A DNA stretch of 64,000 bases. Origin: Nocardia higoensis (GTDB lineage Bacteria; Actinomycetota; Actinomycetes; Mycobacteriales; Mycobacteriaceae). This document shows, one piece after another, positions 23,109-30,489 of the stretch. Within the stretch, counting starts at the first letter, position 1. Every line of letters begins with the position of its first letter. The DNA lies in NCBI RefSeq assembly GCF_015477835.1, contig NZ_JADLQN010000010.1, forward strand, positions 1 through 64,000, given 5' to 3'. The notes under the pieces are model-generated. The model was not told the DNA's origin. It saw nothing but the letters and a program-made list of their open reading frames with translations, and ran no database searches. Both the position numbers and the translations under genes were made by a program.

Positions 23109-23522
23109 TCAGGCCGCGACCGGGGTGGCGACGAGGTGGGCGGTCTTGTCGTAGGCGGCGAGTCCAGCGCGGATGGCGGGCTCACCGGGCACGTACGCGA
23201 GCACCTGGCGGGGGCGGCCGTTGACGACCTTCCACACCTGCTGGGGCTCGCTGCCGTAGGCGCCGAGGAACGCGGCCTTGATCTTCTTGCCCGCCTGCGA
23301 GGCGAAGCGGCGGATCAGGTCGGCGTCCGCACCCAGGCCAGCGAGAACCTGGGAGACGGTGACCAGTGCGCCGCGCTCCAGCAGGCCCGCGACGTGGATG
23401 CCGTTGAGCTTCCGCAGGGCGCGGACCAAGCGGACAGCCTGCACGCTGGCGAGACGAGCCCGGATGAGCGCGGCGGCGGCCTTGCGGGCGGCGCGGGTGC
23501 GGGTGTAGATGCTGGCGTTCAT
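23109..23522 (-). CDS. hypothetical basic protein, first gene of leftward operon
   Basis: 137 residues from an ATG with AAAGGAG. Strongly basic N-terminal half (RTRAARKAAAALIRARLASV, RALRKLNG) suggests nucleic-acid binding; the second half is alpha/beta. It stands directly behind an operator-covered promoter. No family recognised. Confidence 0.65.
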   Translation of the reverse strand: MNASIYTRTRAARKAAAALIRARLASVQAVRLVRALRKLNGIHVAGLLERGALVTVSQVLAGLGADADLIRRFASQAGKKIKAAFLGAYGSEPQQVWKVVNGRPRQVLAYVPGEPAIRAGLAAYDKTAHLVATPVAA

Positions 23523-23555
23523 CGGGGGCTCCTTTGGTGGCTTGCTGATACTCAA

Positions 23556-23584
23556 ACCGTACACTGAGTGTACGACGATTGCAA
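23556..23584 (-). promoter_or_regulatory. leftward promoter with 17-bp palindromic operator
   Basis: Read leftward: TTGCAA (23584-23579), 17 nt, TACGGT (23561-23556). The perfect palindrome CGTACACTGAGTGTACG (23558-23574) covers the -10 box and most of the spacer. It drives the operon 23522 to 19585. The RHH protein encoded just upstream is the obvious candidate repressor. Confidence 0.75.
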
Positions 23585-23616
23585 GCGAAACCATACGATC
23601 AACCATAAACAGTACG

Positions 23617-23889
23617 TCAACCACGGCGCCGAGACCGCGGAATCGACGCCAACACATCACCCAACACAGCCCGCACACCCGGCTCCACATCCTGCAAAAT
23701 CAGACCCTTCCGCGCCCCCTCACTCCCCGCCACAGCAGGCAACACCGTCTCCATCAACCTCATCGCCGCGTTATACAAATCCGCCTTCGGCAAACCCGTT
23801 TGAGCTGCAAGCTTCTCCACATACGCGGCCGTCCCAGGCGACTGCGTGAACGTCAGGCGCCGGCCCTTATCGGCCCTCTCCGCGGTCAC
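23617..23889 (-). CDS. ribbon-helix-helix-type repressor candidate
   Basis: 90 residues from a GTG at 23889 with GGAG 7 nt upstream. RRLTFTQSPGTAAYVEKLAA followed by TGLPKADLYNAAMRLM has the strand plus two-helix pattern of RHH (CopG/Arc-like) DNA-binding proteins, with a C-terminal oligomerisation part. A longer version from an ATG at 23979 is possible. Palindromic operators on both sides (23558 and 23983) suit an autoregulating dimer. Confidence 0.65.
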   Translation of the reverse strand: MTAERADKGRRLTFTQSPGTAAYVEKLAAQTGLPKADLYNAAMRLMETVLPAVAGSEGARKGLILQDVEPGVRAVLGDVLASIPRSRRRG

Positions 23890-23927
23890 GTCTGCACTCC
23901 GCAGCAAGCGGTTCGAACGGTCTTCAC
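23886..23927 (-). CDS. possible 13-residue leader peptide
   Basis: GTG at 23927 with a strong GAGGAG 6 nt upstream opens a frame of 13 codons (MKTVRTACCGVQT) whose TGA overlaps the RHH start codon as GTGA. This would couple repressor translation to a leader. It competes with the reading of this stretch as part of a longer RHH protein. Confidence 0.35.
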   Translation of the reverse strand: MKTVRTACCGVQT

Positions 23928-23969
23928 GGTGTCTCCTCAGTGGATCCGGTGTCGATTCATCGAATAACG

Positions 23970-24005
23970 TTGCACACATCATATCGTTGTGTATACGATC
24001 ACAAC
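23970..24005. promoter_or_regulatory. divergent promoters with overlapping palindromes
   Basis: Rightward: TTGCAC (23970-23975), 16 nt, TATACG (23992-23997). Leftward: TATGAT around 23977-23982 as a -10 box for the RHH gene. Two inverted repeats share the space: ATCGT-N7-ACGAT (23983-23999) and GTTGTG-N8-CACAAC (23986-24005). One regulator bound here could control both directions. Confidence 0.55.
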
Positions 24006-24056
24006 ACAACACCGGCTGCCACCGGAACCCACACACTCACCGAAAGAAGGCCCGCG

Positions 24057-24461
24057 ATGGACCACCATCTCCTGCCCGTCACCCACCGCGCATGTGGCGG
24101 TGAAGGCTGCCGCGACTGCCAGCATGAAGGCGAAACGTGGGAACGCATCAGTGTTCGCGACCTGCGCGCCGACGAAACCAACGCAGCGATCCGACACCTG
24201 CTCGGCACCTACGACTACCGCGTCATCGGACGCACCGCCCCGGATCGCATGTTCGGTGACTCGTGCGACGAATGCGGCGCCCCTTCCCTCGTATTGACCG
24301 AAACCGTCCGTTTCCTGACGCGCGGCGCTGAACGCGAAGGGCATCAGCACTGCTTGTCCTGCGCGTCCGACGCCATCACCACCCTCGCGGGCGACACCTG
24401 GGACGAAATCGACGTCACCGTGCCTGCCCGTGTTCTGCCCGCCTCCGACTACGCCGCCTAG
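24057..24461 (+). CDS. zinc-finger-like protein
   Basis: 134 residues from an ATG with GAAAGAAGG. CGGEGCRDCQH (13-23) and CDECGAP...HCLSC form two Cys/His clusters like a DnaJ-type or rubredoxin-type zinc protein. First gene of the rightward run from the divergent promoter. Function unknown. Confidence 0.7.
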   Translation: MDHHLLPVTHRACGGEGCRDCQHEGETWERISVRDLRADETNAAIRHLLGTYDYRVIGRTAPDRMFGDSCDECGAPSLVLTETVRFLTRGAEREGHQHCLSCASDAITTLAGDTWDEIDVTVPARVLPASDYAA

Positions 24462-24472
24462 GAGCAACGACC

Positions 24473-24826
24473 ATGCGTGACTACAGCAAGAGTGAAGTCC
24501 TCGAAATCCTCGGTCTCCCCACCGATGTGGAGGGTGTGGTTGTCGAAGTCGATTGGGACGGATACGACTTCCGTGACAGTGACTGCCACATCGACAAACT
24601 CCTTCCGGCCGCTGTCCACGTCGACTACTACGACGTCGACGCCGACCCCGAAGTCGACGTGTACGAGCCCGGCACCCTCCATCAGGTCGCGTTCTCGCTC
24701 CAGCATGCCGCGACCGGGATCACCGAAATCCTGGGGGAAGCGTTCCAGGGGGACGACGACTACGGGGTTCAGGTCGTCGTCAACGGGTGGGCACTTACCT
24801 ACGGGATGGGGCAGGTGGCGGCGTGA
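24473..24826 (+). CDS. acidic hypothetical protein
   Basis: 117 residues, very acidic (net charge below -20) with DYYDVDADPEVDVYEPG in the middle. Such acidity is seen in DNA mimics that block restriction or repair enzymes, but nothing else supports that. The gene overlaps the next by 4 nt. Confidence 0.65.
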   Translation: MRDYSKSEVLEILGLPTDVEGVVVEVDWDGYDFRDSDCHIDKLLPAAVHVDYYDVDADPEVDVYEPGTLHQVAFSLQHAATGITEILGEAFQGDDDYGVQVVVNGWALTYGMGQVAA

Positions 24827-25452
24827 GCGACCTCTACGCCGCATCCAAGCGGGACTTCCTCGGCTACGCCAAGCACCTCGACGGCATGACGATCCACCTC
24901 GACCAGGGCCTGTACCGGCACATCCAGTTCGGCACGCGCGGCCAGGTCGGCTGGTTCGAGATCATCACCTGGCCGCACCGCCTGTCCATCACCGGCGACA
25001 TCGGCGACTGGACGTTCGGCCGCATCGAGGACATGTTCGAGTTCTTCGGGCACTCCGCCGAGTCGAGCATCCAGCCCGACTACTGGGCCGAGAAAATCGT
25101 CGCGGGCACAGCGCCCTTGGTGTTCTCCGAGGAGGCATTCCGCCGCCAGGTCGTGACCGAGTTCTGGTACCGGCGCGACCGGTACGAGGGCGAGTCCGCC
25201 GACCTGTTCCGGCAGATCCGCGAGGACGTCTTGGAGTGTGCTTGGGATGAGCCGTCCGCGCTCCGATCTGCGGACACGTTCCGCTACGTGTCGCATCACA
25301 GCGGGCGTCAGAACTTCACTTTCCGTGACAGCTGGGAGTGGAACATTCGTGACCATAGCGTCCACTACCTGCGCGCCTGCCAGGCGATCGTGTGGGGCAT
25401 CGCGCAGTACCGCGCCCACAAGGCTGCCGCGTCGAAGGAGGCGGCGGCGTGA
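24823..25452 (+). CDS. hypothetical protein
   Basis: 209 residues from GTG, rich in aromatic residues (WFEIITWPHRLSITGDIGDW). Mixed alpha/beta with a helical C-terminus. Similar proteins are common in actinobacterial phages without known role. GTGA overlap with both neighbours. Confidence 0.7.
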   Translation: MSDLYAASKRDFLGYAKHLDGMTIHLDQGLYRHIQFGTRGQVGWFEIITWPHRLSITGDIGDWTFGRIEDMFEFFGHSAESSIQPDYWAEKIVAGTAPLVFSEEAFRRQVVTEFWYRRDRYEGESADLFRQIREDVLECAWDEPSALRSADTFRYVSHHSGRQNFTFRDSWEWNIRDHSVHYLRACQAIVWGIAQYRAHKAAASKEAAA

Positions 25453-25688
25453 TCACGCGCCGCGACGAGCCGAGGCGCGTCACCCATTACGGGGACGCGC
25501 CCCTGGTCGACCACGCCGGCTACACGGTGGATGTGGGTGTGGAGGACGGGACCGGGCGGATGACGTTGCGTGTCGGTTTGGGTGACTCGTCTTGCCACGG
25601 TATCCGCGCCGATTTGGACCTTGATGCGGTCACTGAACTCCGCGACCGCTGCAACACATTCCTCAACGACCATCAGGAGAACCAGTGA
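25449..25688 (+). CDS. hypothetical protein
   Basis: 79 residues from GTG, basic N-terminus, strands (YTVDVGVEDGTGRMTLRVGL) and a final helix. Function unknown. Confidence 0.6.
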   Translation: MITRRDEPRRVTHYGDAPLVDHAGYTVDVGVEDGTGRMTLRVGLGDSSCHGIRADLDLDAVTELRDRCNTFLNDHQENQ

Positions 25689-25831
25689 ACAGTCTGTACT
25701 GCTCTAAATGCGACGTCTACCTCGACGACGTCACCGAGTTCCGGTGCTTTCGCTGCGGCTGGAAGATCCGCGATGTCGACAACCCGTATGAGTACCTTGA
25801 CTGCGCCGACGCCATCTGGGAGCAGCAGTGA
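25685..25831 (+). CDS. small zinc-ribbon protein
   Basis: 48 residues from GTG: CSKC at 6-9 and CFRCG at 21-25 form a rubredoxin-like zinc ribbon, followed by an acidic tail. Start and stop overlap the neighbours, which supports it despite its size. Confidence 0.6.
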   Translation: MNSLYCSKCDVYLDDVTEFRCFRCGWKIRDVDNPYEYLDCADAIWEQQ

Positions 25832-25971
25832 TGCCGATCCAGCTCTACAGCGACACCGAAATCATCACCCAATTGCGGGCGCTCGCACACGACTTGCGTT
25901 GGGAAAGCCGCACCGACGCCGCCACCCAGATCACAGCACTCGCCGACCGAATCCAACAGGAAGCAGCATGA
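25831..25971 (+). CDS. small helical protein
   Basis: 46 residues, ATG sharing one base with the previous stop. Amphipathic helices (EIITQLRALAHDLRWESRTD). Function unknown. Confidence 0.55.
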   Translation: MPIQLYSDTEIITQLRALAHDLRWESRTDAATQITALADRIQQEAA

Positions 25972-26480
25972 CCAACAATCCAATCAGTGCGCGCCTCATG
26001 CACTACCAAGCGCAGCCCCTCACGCTCGACCGCACCCGCGTCTATGAGCAGAGCAACCCGAGCACTTTCACTAAGCCTGTCGGCTTTTGGGTGTCGGTGG
26101 AAGGCGAACAGGACTGGCCCGCTTGGTGCACAAGCGAGGACTACGGGTTCGACAGTCTCGCCGTCGCGCATGAGGTGCGCATCACCGACACCGCAAACAT
26201 CCGCTACATTACCTCCGTTTCCGAAATGGATGCTTTCGGCGCTGAATTCGTGACACCAACCGACTTCGATGTCCGACGCGATCGAGACCGCCGTTTCTGG
26301 GGAATCGGCTGGCAGCAGGTTGCGGCGCGTTACGACGGCATCATGATCGCCCCATACCAGTGGGAGCGACGCTATGGGGCTGAGTGCGAGTGGTATTACA
26401 CGTGGGATTGCGCGTCAGGCTGCATCTGGAATCTGGACGCGATCGAGTCCGTCACAGTCGTTTCGGCGGTGACAGCATGA
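25968..26480 (+). CDS. conserved phage-type protein, possible ADP-ribosyltransferase-like fold
   Basis: 170 residues. The order LMHYQ (10-14), KPVGFWVSVEGEQDWPAWC (36-54) and YDGIMIAPYQW with a final Cys/Trp-rich stretch recalls small ART-fold proteins, where an early His-Tyr, a strand with Ser and a late acidic residue line the pocket. I cannot place the catalytic residues, so this is only a hypothesis. Strongly aromatic; complete frame. Confidence 0.65.
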   Translation: MTNNPISARLMHYQAQPLTLDRTRVYEQSNPSTFTKPVGFWVSVEGEQDWPAWCTSEDYGFDSLAVAHEVRITDTANIRYITSVSEMDAFGAEFVTPTDFDVRRDRDRRFWGIGWQQVAARYDGIMIAPYQWERRYGAECEWYYTWDCASGCIWNLDAIESVTVVSAVTA

Positions 26481-26743
26481 CTATCACCGTCGAATTCGTG
26501 ACCGAACTGCCACCAGAGAAGCCGCAGGAGAGTGGCCGCGCCGAATACCGGGCGTTCGCTGCCGCCCTGCGTGAACGCCCCGGTGAATGGGCGAAATGGC
26601 CTGTCCCGATCAAGGACACGACAGCCCGCGGGTATGCGTCGCAGATTCGGGGCGGCATGATCGCCGCGTTCCGGGGCGGTCAGTTCGACGCTGTGTTCCG
26701 GGATGGCCAACTGTTCGTCTGCTACACGGGGGGACAGTCGTGA
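26477..26743 (+). CDS. hypothetical protein
   Basis: 88 residues. IKDTTARGYASQIRGGMIAA (45-64) is a compact motif seen in small phage proteins; the end is strand-rich (FDAVFRDGQLFVCYTG). Overlaps both neighbours by 4 nt. Function unknown. Confidence 0.65.
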   Translation: MTITVEFVTELPPEKPQESGRAEYRAFAAALRERPGEWAKWPVPIKDTTARGYASQIRGGMIAAFRGGQFDAVFRDGQLFVCYTGGQS

Positions 26744-26937
26744 ACGAGTTGATCAACGCCGACTGCCTCACCTGCGGTACCCCGATCGACTGGGTCGCCT
26801 GCCCCACTGGTGGCTGGTGGGCGCATCGCATCCATCCTGCCGACCACCACGACGCACAGTCCCCGATCGACGTCATCGAGGACATGGATGACAACGGCTA
26901 CTGGTATCCGATCGCCACGATGGGGGTCGAGTCGTGA
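26740..26937 (+). CDS. hypothetical protein
   Basis: 65 residues from GTG with CLTCG (9-13) and three Trp; may bind a metal with a nearby His pair (HPADHH). Acidic second half. Function unknown. Confidence 0.6.
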   Translation: MNELINADCLTCGTPIDWVACPTGGWWAHRIHPADHHDAQSPIDVIEDMDDNGYWYPIATMGVES

Positions 26938-27668
26938 CCGATAACACGAGCATCCGATACGCGATCCGTTTGCCGAACGGGGAACTCGCGCATGATCTGC
27001 CCAGTGACGTGAAATCCGGGTACCCGAAACGGGAATCCCTGCCCAACGGTGACGAGGCGTGGCTGTGGAGCGACCTCGACGAACACCACGCCCGCAACAC
27101 GATCCGCAACATTGCCCGCCTGATCACACATTGGGGGCTGGCGGACGTGTTCACCGAAAACACGTCGGTGGTGATGGTGCGGACGACCGTCGAAATCTTG
27201 GACGGCGACCGCGACACCGAACCCGCGGTCGAGCGACCCGAGCCGACATGGAAGACCGTCGAGGACGTGCCTATCGGTCGCACGTTCGTTCCCGCCGTAG
27301 ACCCGCTCGGCAGCTACACATTCAAGCGCGGCCCTGACTGGGTTTTGCAGCTCATCGACGGCGGAAACTTGGCCCACCAGTCCACCGACGAACTGAACAC
27401 CCGCTACCCGGACGGCTTCACCCACAGGCCCGGCGAAACGGTGGAGGACGCCCCGAAAGCCGAGCCGCGCACATGGATTTGGGCGAGCAGCGTTCCGCAT
27501 CTGGTGCCCGTGAAAGTGGTGGGCGACGACAGCAACGTCACCTGGAAGCATGACGCGCTCGCTGGCCGATTCTACCCGTACTGCGACGGTGAGTTTTACG
27601 GGGACAGCATTAGCAGGGCCGAAGCCGACAGCATGGCGACCGATGGGTTCGTGGAGGTTCTGTCGTGA
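26934..27668 (+). CDS. hypothetical protein
   Basis: 244 residues from GTG. The first 90 residues form one alpha/beta part (YAIRLPNGELAHDLPSDVKS); the rest contains two strand-rich pieces with similar turn patterns (FVPAVDPLGSYTFKRGPDWV). No family recognised. One of the longest genes of the accessory region. Confidence 0.7.
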   Translation: MTDNTSIRYAIRLPNGELAHDLPSDVKSGYPKRESLPNGDEAWLWSDLDEHHARNTIRNIARLITHWGLADVFTENTSVVMVRTTVEILDGDRDTEPAVERPEPTWKTVEDVPIGRTFVPAVDPLGSYTFKRGPDWVLQLIDGGNLAHQSTDELNTRYPDGFTHRPGETVEDAPKAEPRTWIWASSVPHLVPVKVVGDDSNVTWKHDALAGRFYPYCDGEFYGDSISRAEADSMATDGFVEVLS

Positions 27669-27928
27669 CCGAACTCGACAAAGGCCAGCGGTGGGAAATC
27701 GCCGAACAGTTGGACGAGATACCAACCGCCTGCTGGTCGGACCTCGTTGACTGGGTTTTCGACGGATACAGCAAGACCGAGACCGACGACGGCGAGATCG
27801 TCCACAACCCCGTGCCTGATGTCACCGGCGGTGCGTGGTGCGCGACGGCACCCGACTTGATGCGTTCCGGCTGCTGCTACTGCGGCAAGTTCCGTGCAGG
27901 AGTGGAGGTGACCGATGGCCGCGCGTGA
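27665..27928 (+). CDS. hypothetical protein with CCYC motif
   Basis: 87 residues from GTG; helix-rich start and CCYCGK near the end with an earlier Cys could bind zinc. It overlaps the next gene by 14 nt. Function unknown. Confidence 0.6.
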   Translation: MTELDKGQRWEIAEQLDEIPTACWSDLVDWVFDGYSKTETDDGEIVHNPVPDVTGGAWCATAPDLMRSGCCYCGKFRAGVEVTDGRA

Positions 27929-28136
27929 AAGCCAGCCCCGCATCTGGTCTCGTGCCGTCGACATCCCCGCAGGTGTGCGTGTCCAGTTAGCTCGCCTCGA
28001 CTCGTATACGACGTGGCAGCGGATCGGCCCCGACTTGTTCCGGCTGTCCGTGAACGGCAACGACACCCCCACCACCTACGACACGACCCGCCTCGACCAG
28101 GCCGCGAACGGGGTCGGATTCACCGAAGTCCCGTAA
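27915..28136 (+). CDS. hypothetical protein, end of unit
   Basis: 73 residues, basic start then a small beta domain (VRVQLARLDSYTTWQRIGPD). It ends the overlapping chain; a 133-nt gap with a GC hairpin follows. Confidence 0.6.
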   Translation: MAARESQPRIWSRAVDIPAGVRVQLARLDSYTTWQRIGPDLFRLSVNGNDTPTTYDTTRLDQAANGVGFTEVP

Positions 28137-28204
28137 CCCCAAGACCTTCCCCCTGCCGCCGCACCACACGTTGACTGCGGGCTGGCTTGTGGGGGAGGAG
28201 GAGT

Positions 28205-28239
28205 GCGGCGCCCGAGATGACTGCCCTTTCGGGCGCCGC
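28205..28239 (+). terminator. hairpin between gene runs
   Basis: An 11-bp perfect stem (28205-28215 with 28229-28239), 13-nt loop, no T run. It separates two groups of overlapping genes and lies about 30 nt before the next ribosome-binding site, so it could be an attenuator rather than a full terminator. Confidence 0.45.
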
Positions 28240-28269
28240 CCCTACCAACTTCTATCGAACGGAAACATT

Positions 28270-28641
28270 ATGACGACCACCCACAACATCCCTTTGATGC
28301 GGAAGATTCTGCGCCACATCGACCGGCACCCGTTCCAGTTCGCGGCCGACGACTTCACCCGCGACATCCTCGGATGGGCAGTCAAACTGTCCGACACCGA
28401 CTGGGCGCATGTCGACCCCGACGCCGGCTATGACGCGGTCGAACTCGTCAACTATCGGACCGGGCAGTACGCCCACATCGCTGTTGTCGGCGCCCAACTC
28501 TTGGGCACCACCGCAGAGGAAACCGAACACCTCATGTATATCAGTCGCCGAGCCTGCATCGACTGGCTGAACGACGCGATCAACATCTATGAGAACCGCG
28601 TGATTGACGCGATGGAAAAGGATCTGGGAGCAGCAGCATGA
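28270..28641 (+). CDS. hypothetical protein
   Basis: 123 residues from an ATG with CGGAA. Helical, acidic, with LMRKILRHIDRHPFQFAADD near the start. Begins a new overlapping chain. Function unknown. Confidence 0.65.
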   Translation: MTTTHNIPLMRKILRHIDRHPFQFAADDFTRDILGWAVKLSDTDWAHVDPDAGYDAVELVNYRTGQYAHIAVVGAQLLGTTAEETEHLMYISRRACIDWLNDAINIYENRVIDAMEKDLGAAA

Positions 28642-29003
28642 ACGACAACCTGAAAACCTATCGCCGCCTCACCCTCGGCGAACTGATCGCCACCCTTGAC
28701 CAGCTCGGTGACGCCACCGTGGAAGGGCTCGACGGTCTGGTGGACTCGTACCGCGGCTACTACGAACGCAACGCCACCGAACCCTGCAACTACCAGGAGT
28801 CCGCCACCGTCCTCGCCAATCAGTATCGGGAGCAGATCGGAAAGCCGATCACCGGATACAAGGGCGGCGACTACACGGTGGATGAGGGCGAACTCATCTA
28901 CTACGCCGCCTATGGACGTAGCGGCCCGAACATCATCGGGTTGGAGCCGACCGAGACCAGCGTCTACCGGCCGGTCCTGCTGGAACAGGACTATCACCTG
29001 TGA
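28638..29003 (+). CDS. hypothetical protein
   Basis: 121 residues. LTLGELIATLDQLGDATVEG followed by a Tyr-rich segment (YRGYYERNATEPCNY) and GGDYTVDEGELIYYAAYG; such proteins are frequent in actinobacterial phages, with no known function. Confidence 0.7.
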   Translation: MNDNLKTYRRLTLGELIATLDQLGDATVEGLDGLVDSYRGYYERNATEPCNYQESATVLANQYREQIGKPITGYKGGDYTVDEGELIYYAAYGRSGPNIIGLEPTETSVYRPVLLEQDYHL

Positions 29004-29254
29004 GCGCGGCGGGTGGATACAACTCGAAGGCGTATCAGAGTGTGGAAGACCTTGCCGAACGTGCCGACTGGTGTGCACGCGCCGACCGAGACCAAGCCAT
29101 CAGCGACTATGTGCAAGCCTTGCATGCGTTGGCGGCGATGAGGTCCGCGAACGATGGGCGACCACGCGTGAAGAAGCCGACCTCACTGCCTGCCAGGGAA
29201 CGCAATCTTGCGACCCGCACCGTGGCGGCCAGGCGTTCGGGGCGTGCCGCGTGA
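29000..29254 (+). CDS. hypothetical protein
   Basis: 84 residues from GTG: helical first half (DLAERADWCARADRDQAISD) and a basic, unstructured C-terminus. Function unknown. Confidence 0.6.
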   Translation: MSAAGGYNSKAYQSVEDLAERADWCARADRDQAISDYVQALHALAAMRSANDGRPRVKKPTSLPARERNLATRTVAARRSGRAA

Positions 29255-29439
29255 TCACCGAGACCGGCGCAAGCGCCGACTTCGCCGTGGAACCGCCTGC
29301 TGCGGATGGGGTCACGTACGCGACCCTGCACCTGCGTGATCACGGTCGTGGCATTGTCATCACCCTTTCGACGCACGAACTGACTGTCCTGCTCGGCGAC
29401 GGCGCGGAGGCGTTGAAAACACTCCACAACAGCAACTAG
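29251..29439 (+). CDS. hypothetical protein
   Basis: 62 residues from GTG: beta strands (YATLHLRDHGRGIVITLSTH) then a short helix. Last gene before a strong terminator. Function unknown. Confidence 0.6.
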   Translation: MITETGASADFAVEPPAADGVTYATLHLRDHGRGIVITLSTHELTVLLGDGAEALKTLHNSN

Positions 29440-29456
29440 ACCAGCCTGGAAACCCT

Positions 29457-29499
29457 TGTGGGGGTGCGGGATTCGATCCGCACCCCCACAGTTGTGTTT
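29457..29499 (+). terminator. intrinsic terminator
   Basis: A perfect 13-bp stem (29457-29469 with 29478-29490), 8-nt loop, then GTTGTGTTT. It ends the gene run 28270-29439. Confidence 0.75.
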
Positions 29500-29505
29500 G
29501 CATCA

Positions 29506-29535
29506 TTGCGTTTAGTCTGCGATGTGAACTACAGT
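29506..29535 (+). promoter_or_regulatory. promoter for whiB-dnaN unit
   Basis: TTGCGT (29506-29511), 18 nt, TACAGT (29530-29535), directly after a terminator and ahead of the WhiB and clamp genes. CTGCGATGT in the spacer resembles TTTGCGATGT in the palindrome at 41850, so both might bind the same factor. Confidence 0.55.
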
Positions 29536-29583
29536 GTTCGACATACGCAAAGATCAGCACCTATTGAGGCAAGGGATCAGCAA

Positions 29584-29685
29584 ATGCGACACACCATCTA
29601 CCGCGGCCTCGCTCTCCTCGCCGCCCCCATCCTCGTTTTGGCCGGCATCATCATCGCCCCCATCGTCGCGGTCGTCCGCCGATGA
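29584..29685 (+). CDS. very small membrane protein
   Basis: 33 residues from an ATG with AAGGGA. Basic ends around one hydrophobic helix (GLALLAAPILVLAGIIIAPI). Overlaps the WhiB gene by 4 nt. Function unknown. Confidence 0.6.
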   Translation: MRHTIYRGLALLAAPILVLAGIIIAPIVAVVRR

Positions 29686-30032
29686 GTAAGGAACCCAGCC
29701 CATACACGGGCGCCCCCTGCATCACTGAAGCCGTGTTCTCCAAATCGCGTGTCACCCGCACGCACCCGTGGGACTACCTGATCGTTGGGGAGACGAAAGA
29801 GCAGCGGCAACGACGTCATACGCGCATCAAACGGCTTTGCCAGTCCTGCCCTGCGCTCGACGTGTGCGAGCAGGAGCGGCAGGACATCCTGTCCGGGCGA
29901 GTGAAGAACCCGTGGACTGGTGAACAGATCCATTTGCAGGGCGTGATCTGGGCTGGTCGGGCGCACCCCGATAAGGAGCCGGAAGCCGACAAGCAGGATG
30001 CGTTGATGTCGCGGGAGGGTTTGGCGGCATGA
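29682..30032 (+). CDS. WhiB-like Fe-S transcription regulator
   Basis: 116 residues. Cys13 plus CQSCPALDVC (Cys53, 56, 62) give the WhiB arrangement of four cysteines that hold a [4Fe-4S] cluster, followed by GVIWAGR (87-93), the counterpart of the G-V-W-G-G turn, and a charged tail that would contact DNA. Phage WhiB proteins compete with host WhiB proteins on the primary sigma factor. It lies at the head of a unit with its own promoter. Confidence 0.85.
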   Translation: MSKEPSPYTGAPCITEAVFSKSRVTRTHPWDYLIVGETKEQRQRRHTRIKRLCQSCPALDVCEQERQDILSGRVKNPWTGEQIHLQGVIWAGRAHPDKEPEADKQDALMSREGLAA

Positions 30033-30346
30033 GTCACGAGCTGACGATCATTCGGGCGGTCGGCAGTCGTCATCAAGCCGTCTGCGCATGCGGGGAAACG
30101 TTCAAAGGTGACCTGCCTGAGCAAGCGCGGCTCGGCTGGTACATGCACCGCATCCACGCGATCAAACCTGCTTGCACCGCGCCGAACAAGAAACGGTACG
30201 GGACCAGGCAGGAAGCGGAGAACGCGATCAGTCGACAGTTGCGGCGCGCGACACCAGGCCGCCGACCCATCCACGCGTACCGCTGCCGATCCGGGCAGCA
30301 CTGGCACACCACCTCAAACCCCGAACACCAGAAGAGGACAGCATGA
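30029..30346 (+). CDS. hypothetical zinc-finger-like protein
   Basis: 105 residues. CACGETFKGD (about 19-28) with HRIH (about 40-43) resembles a C2H2 finger, and a basic helix and YRCRSGQHWH follow, a pattern of phage proteins with Cys/His pairs. Similar in its end to the protein at 43193. Function unknown. Confidence 0.65.
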   Translation: MSHELTIIRAVGSRHQAVCACGETFKGDLPEQARLGWYMHRIHAIKPACTAPNKKRYGTRQEAENAISRQLRRATPGRRPIHAYRCRSGQHWHTTSNPEHQKRTA

Positions 30347-30468
30347 ACCAGCTCCTGCCCATCGCCGCCGAGAACGCCGAGACCTTCACCGGTCATCCGG
30401 TCACCGACACCATCGTGATCGTCGCGTTCCTCGTCCTCATCGGCTTCCTCGCTTGGTCCTCCCGCTGA
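30343..30468 (+). CDS. small membrane protein
   Basis: 41 residues with one transmembrane helix near the C-terminus (DTIVIVAFLVLIGFLAW). ATG overlaps the previous gene by 4 nt; it precedes the clamp gene by 21 nt. Confidence 0.6.
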   Translation: MNQLLPIAAENAETFTGHPVTDTIVIVAFLVLIGFLAWSSR

Positions 30469-30489
30469 CCGTCTCCTGAAAGGCTTCTC

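Noticed and set aside
28171..28200. Promoter starting at TTGACT 28171
   Set aside because: No TANNNT box at either 8 nt or 16-18 nt downstream.
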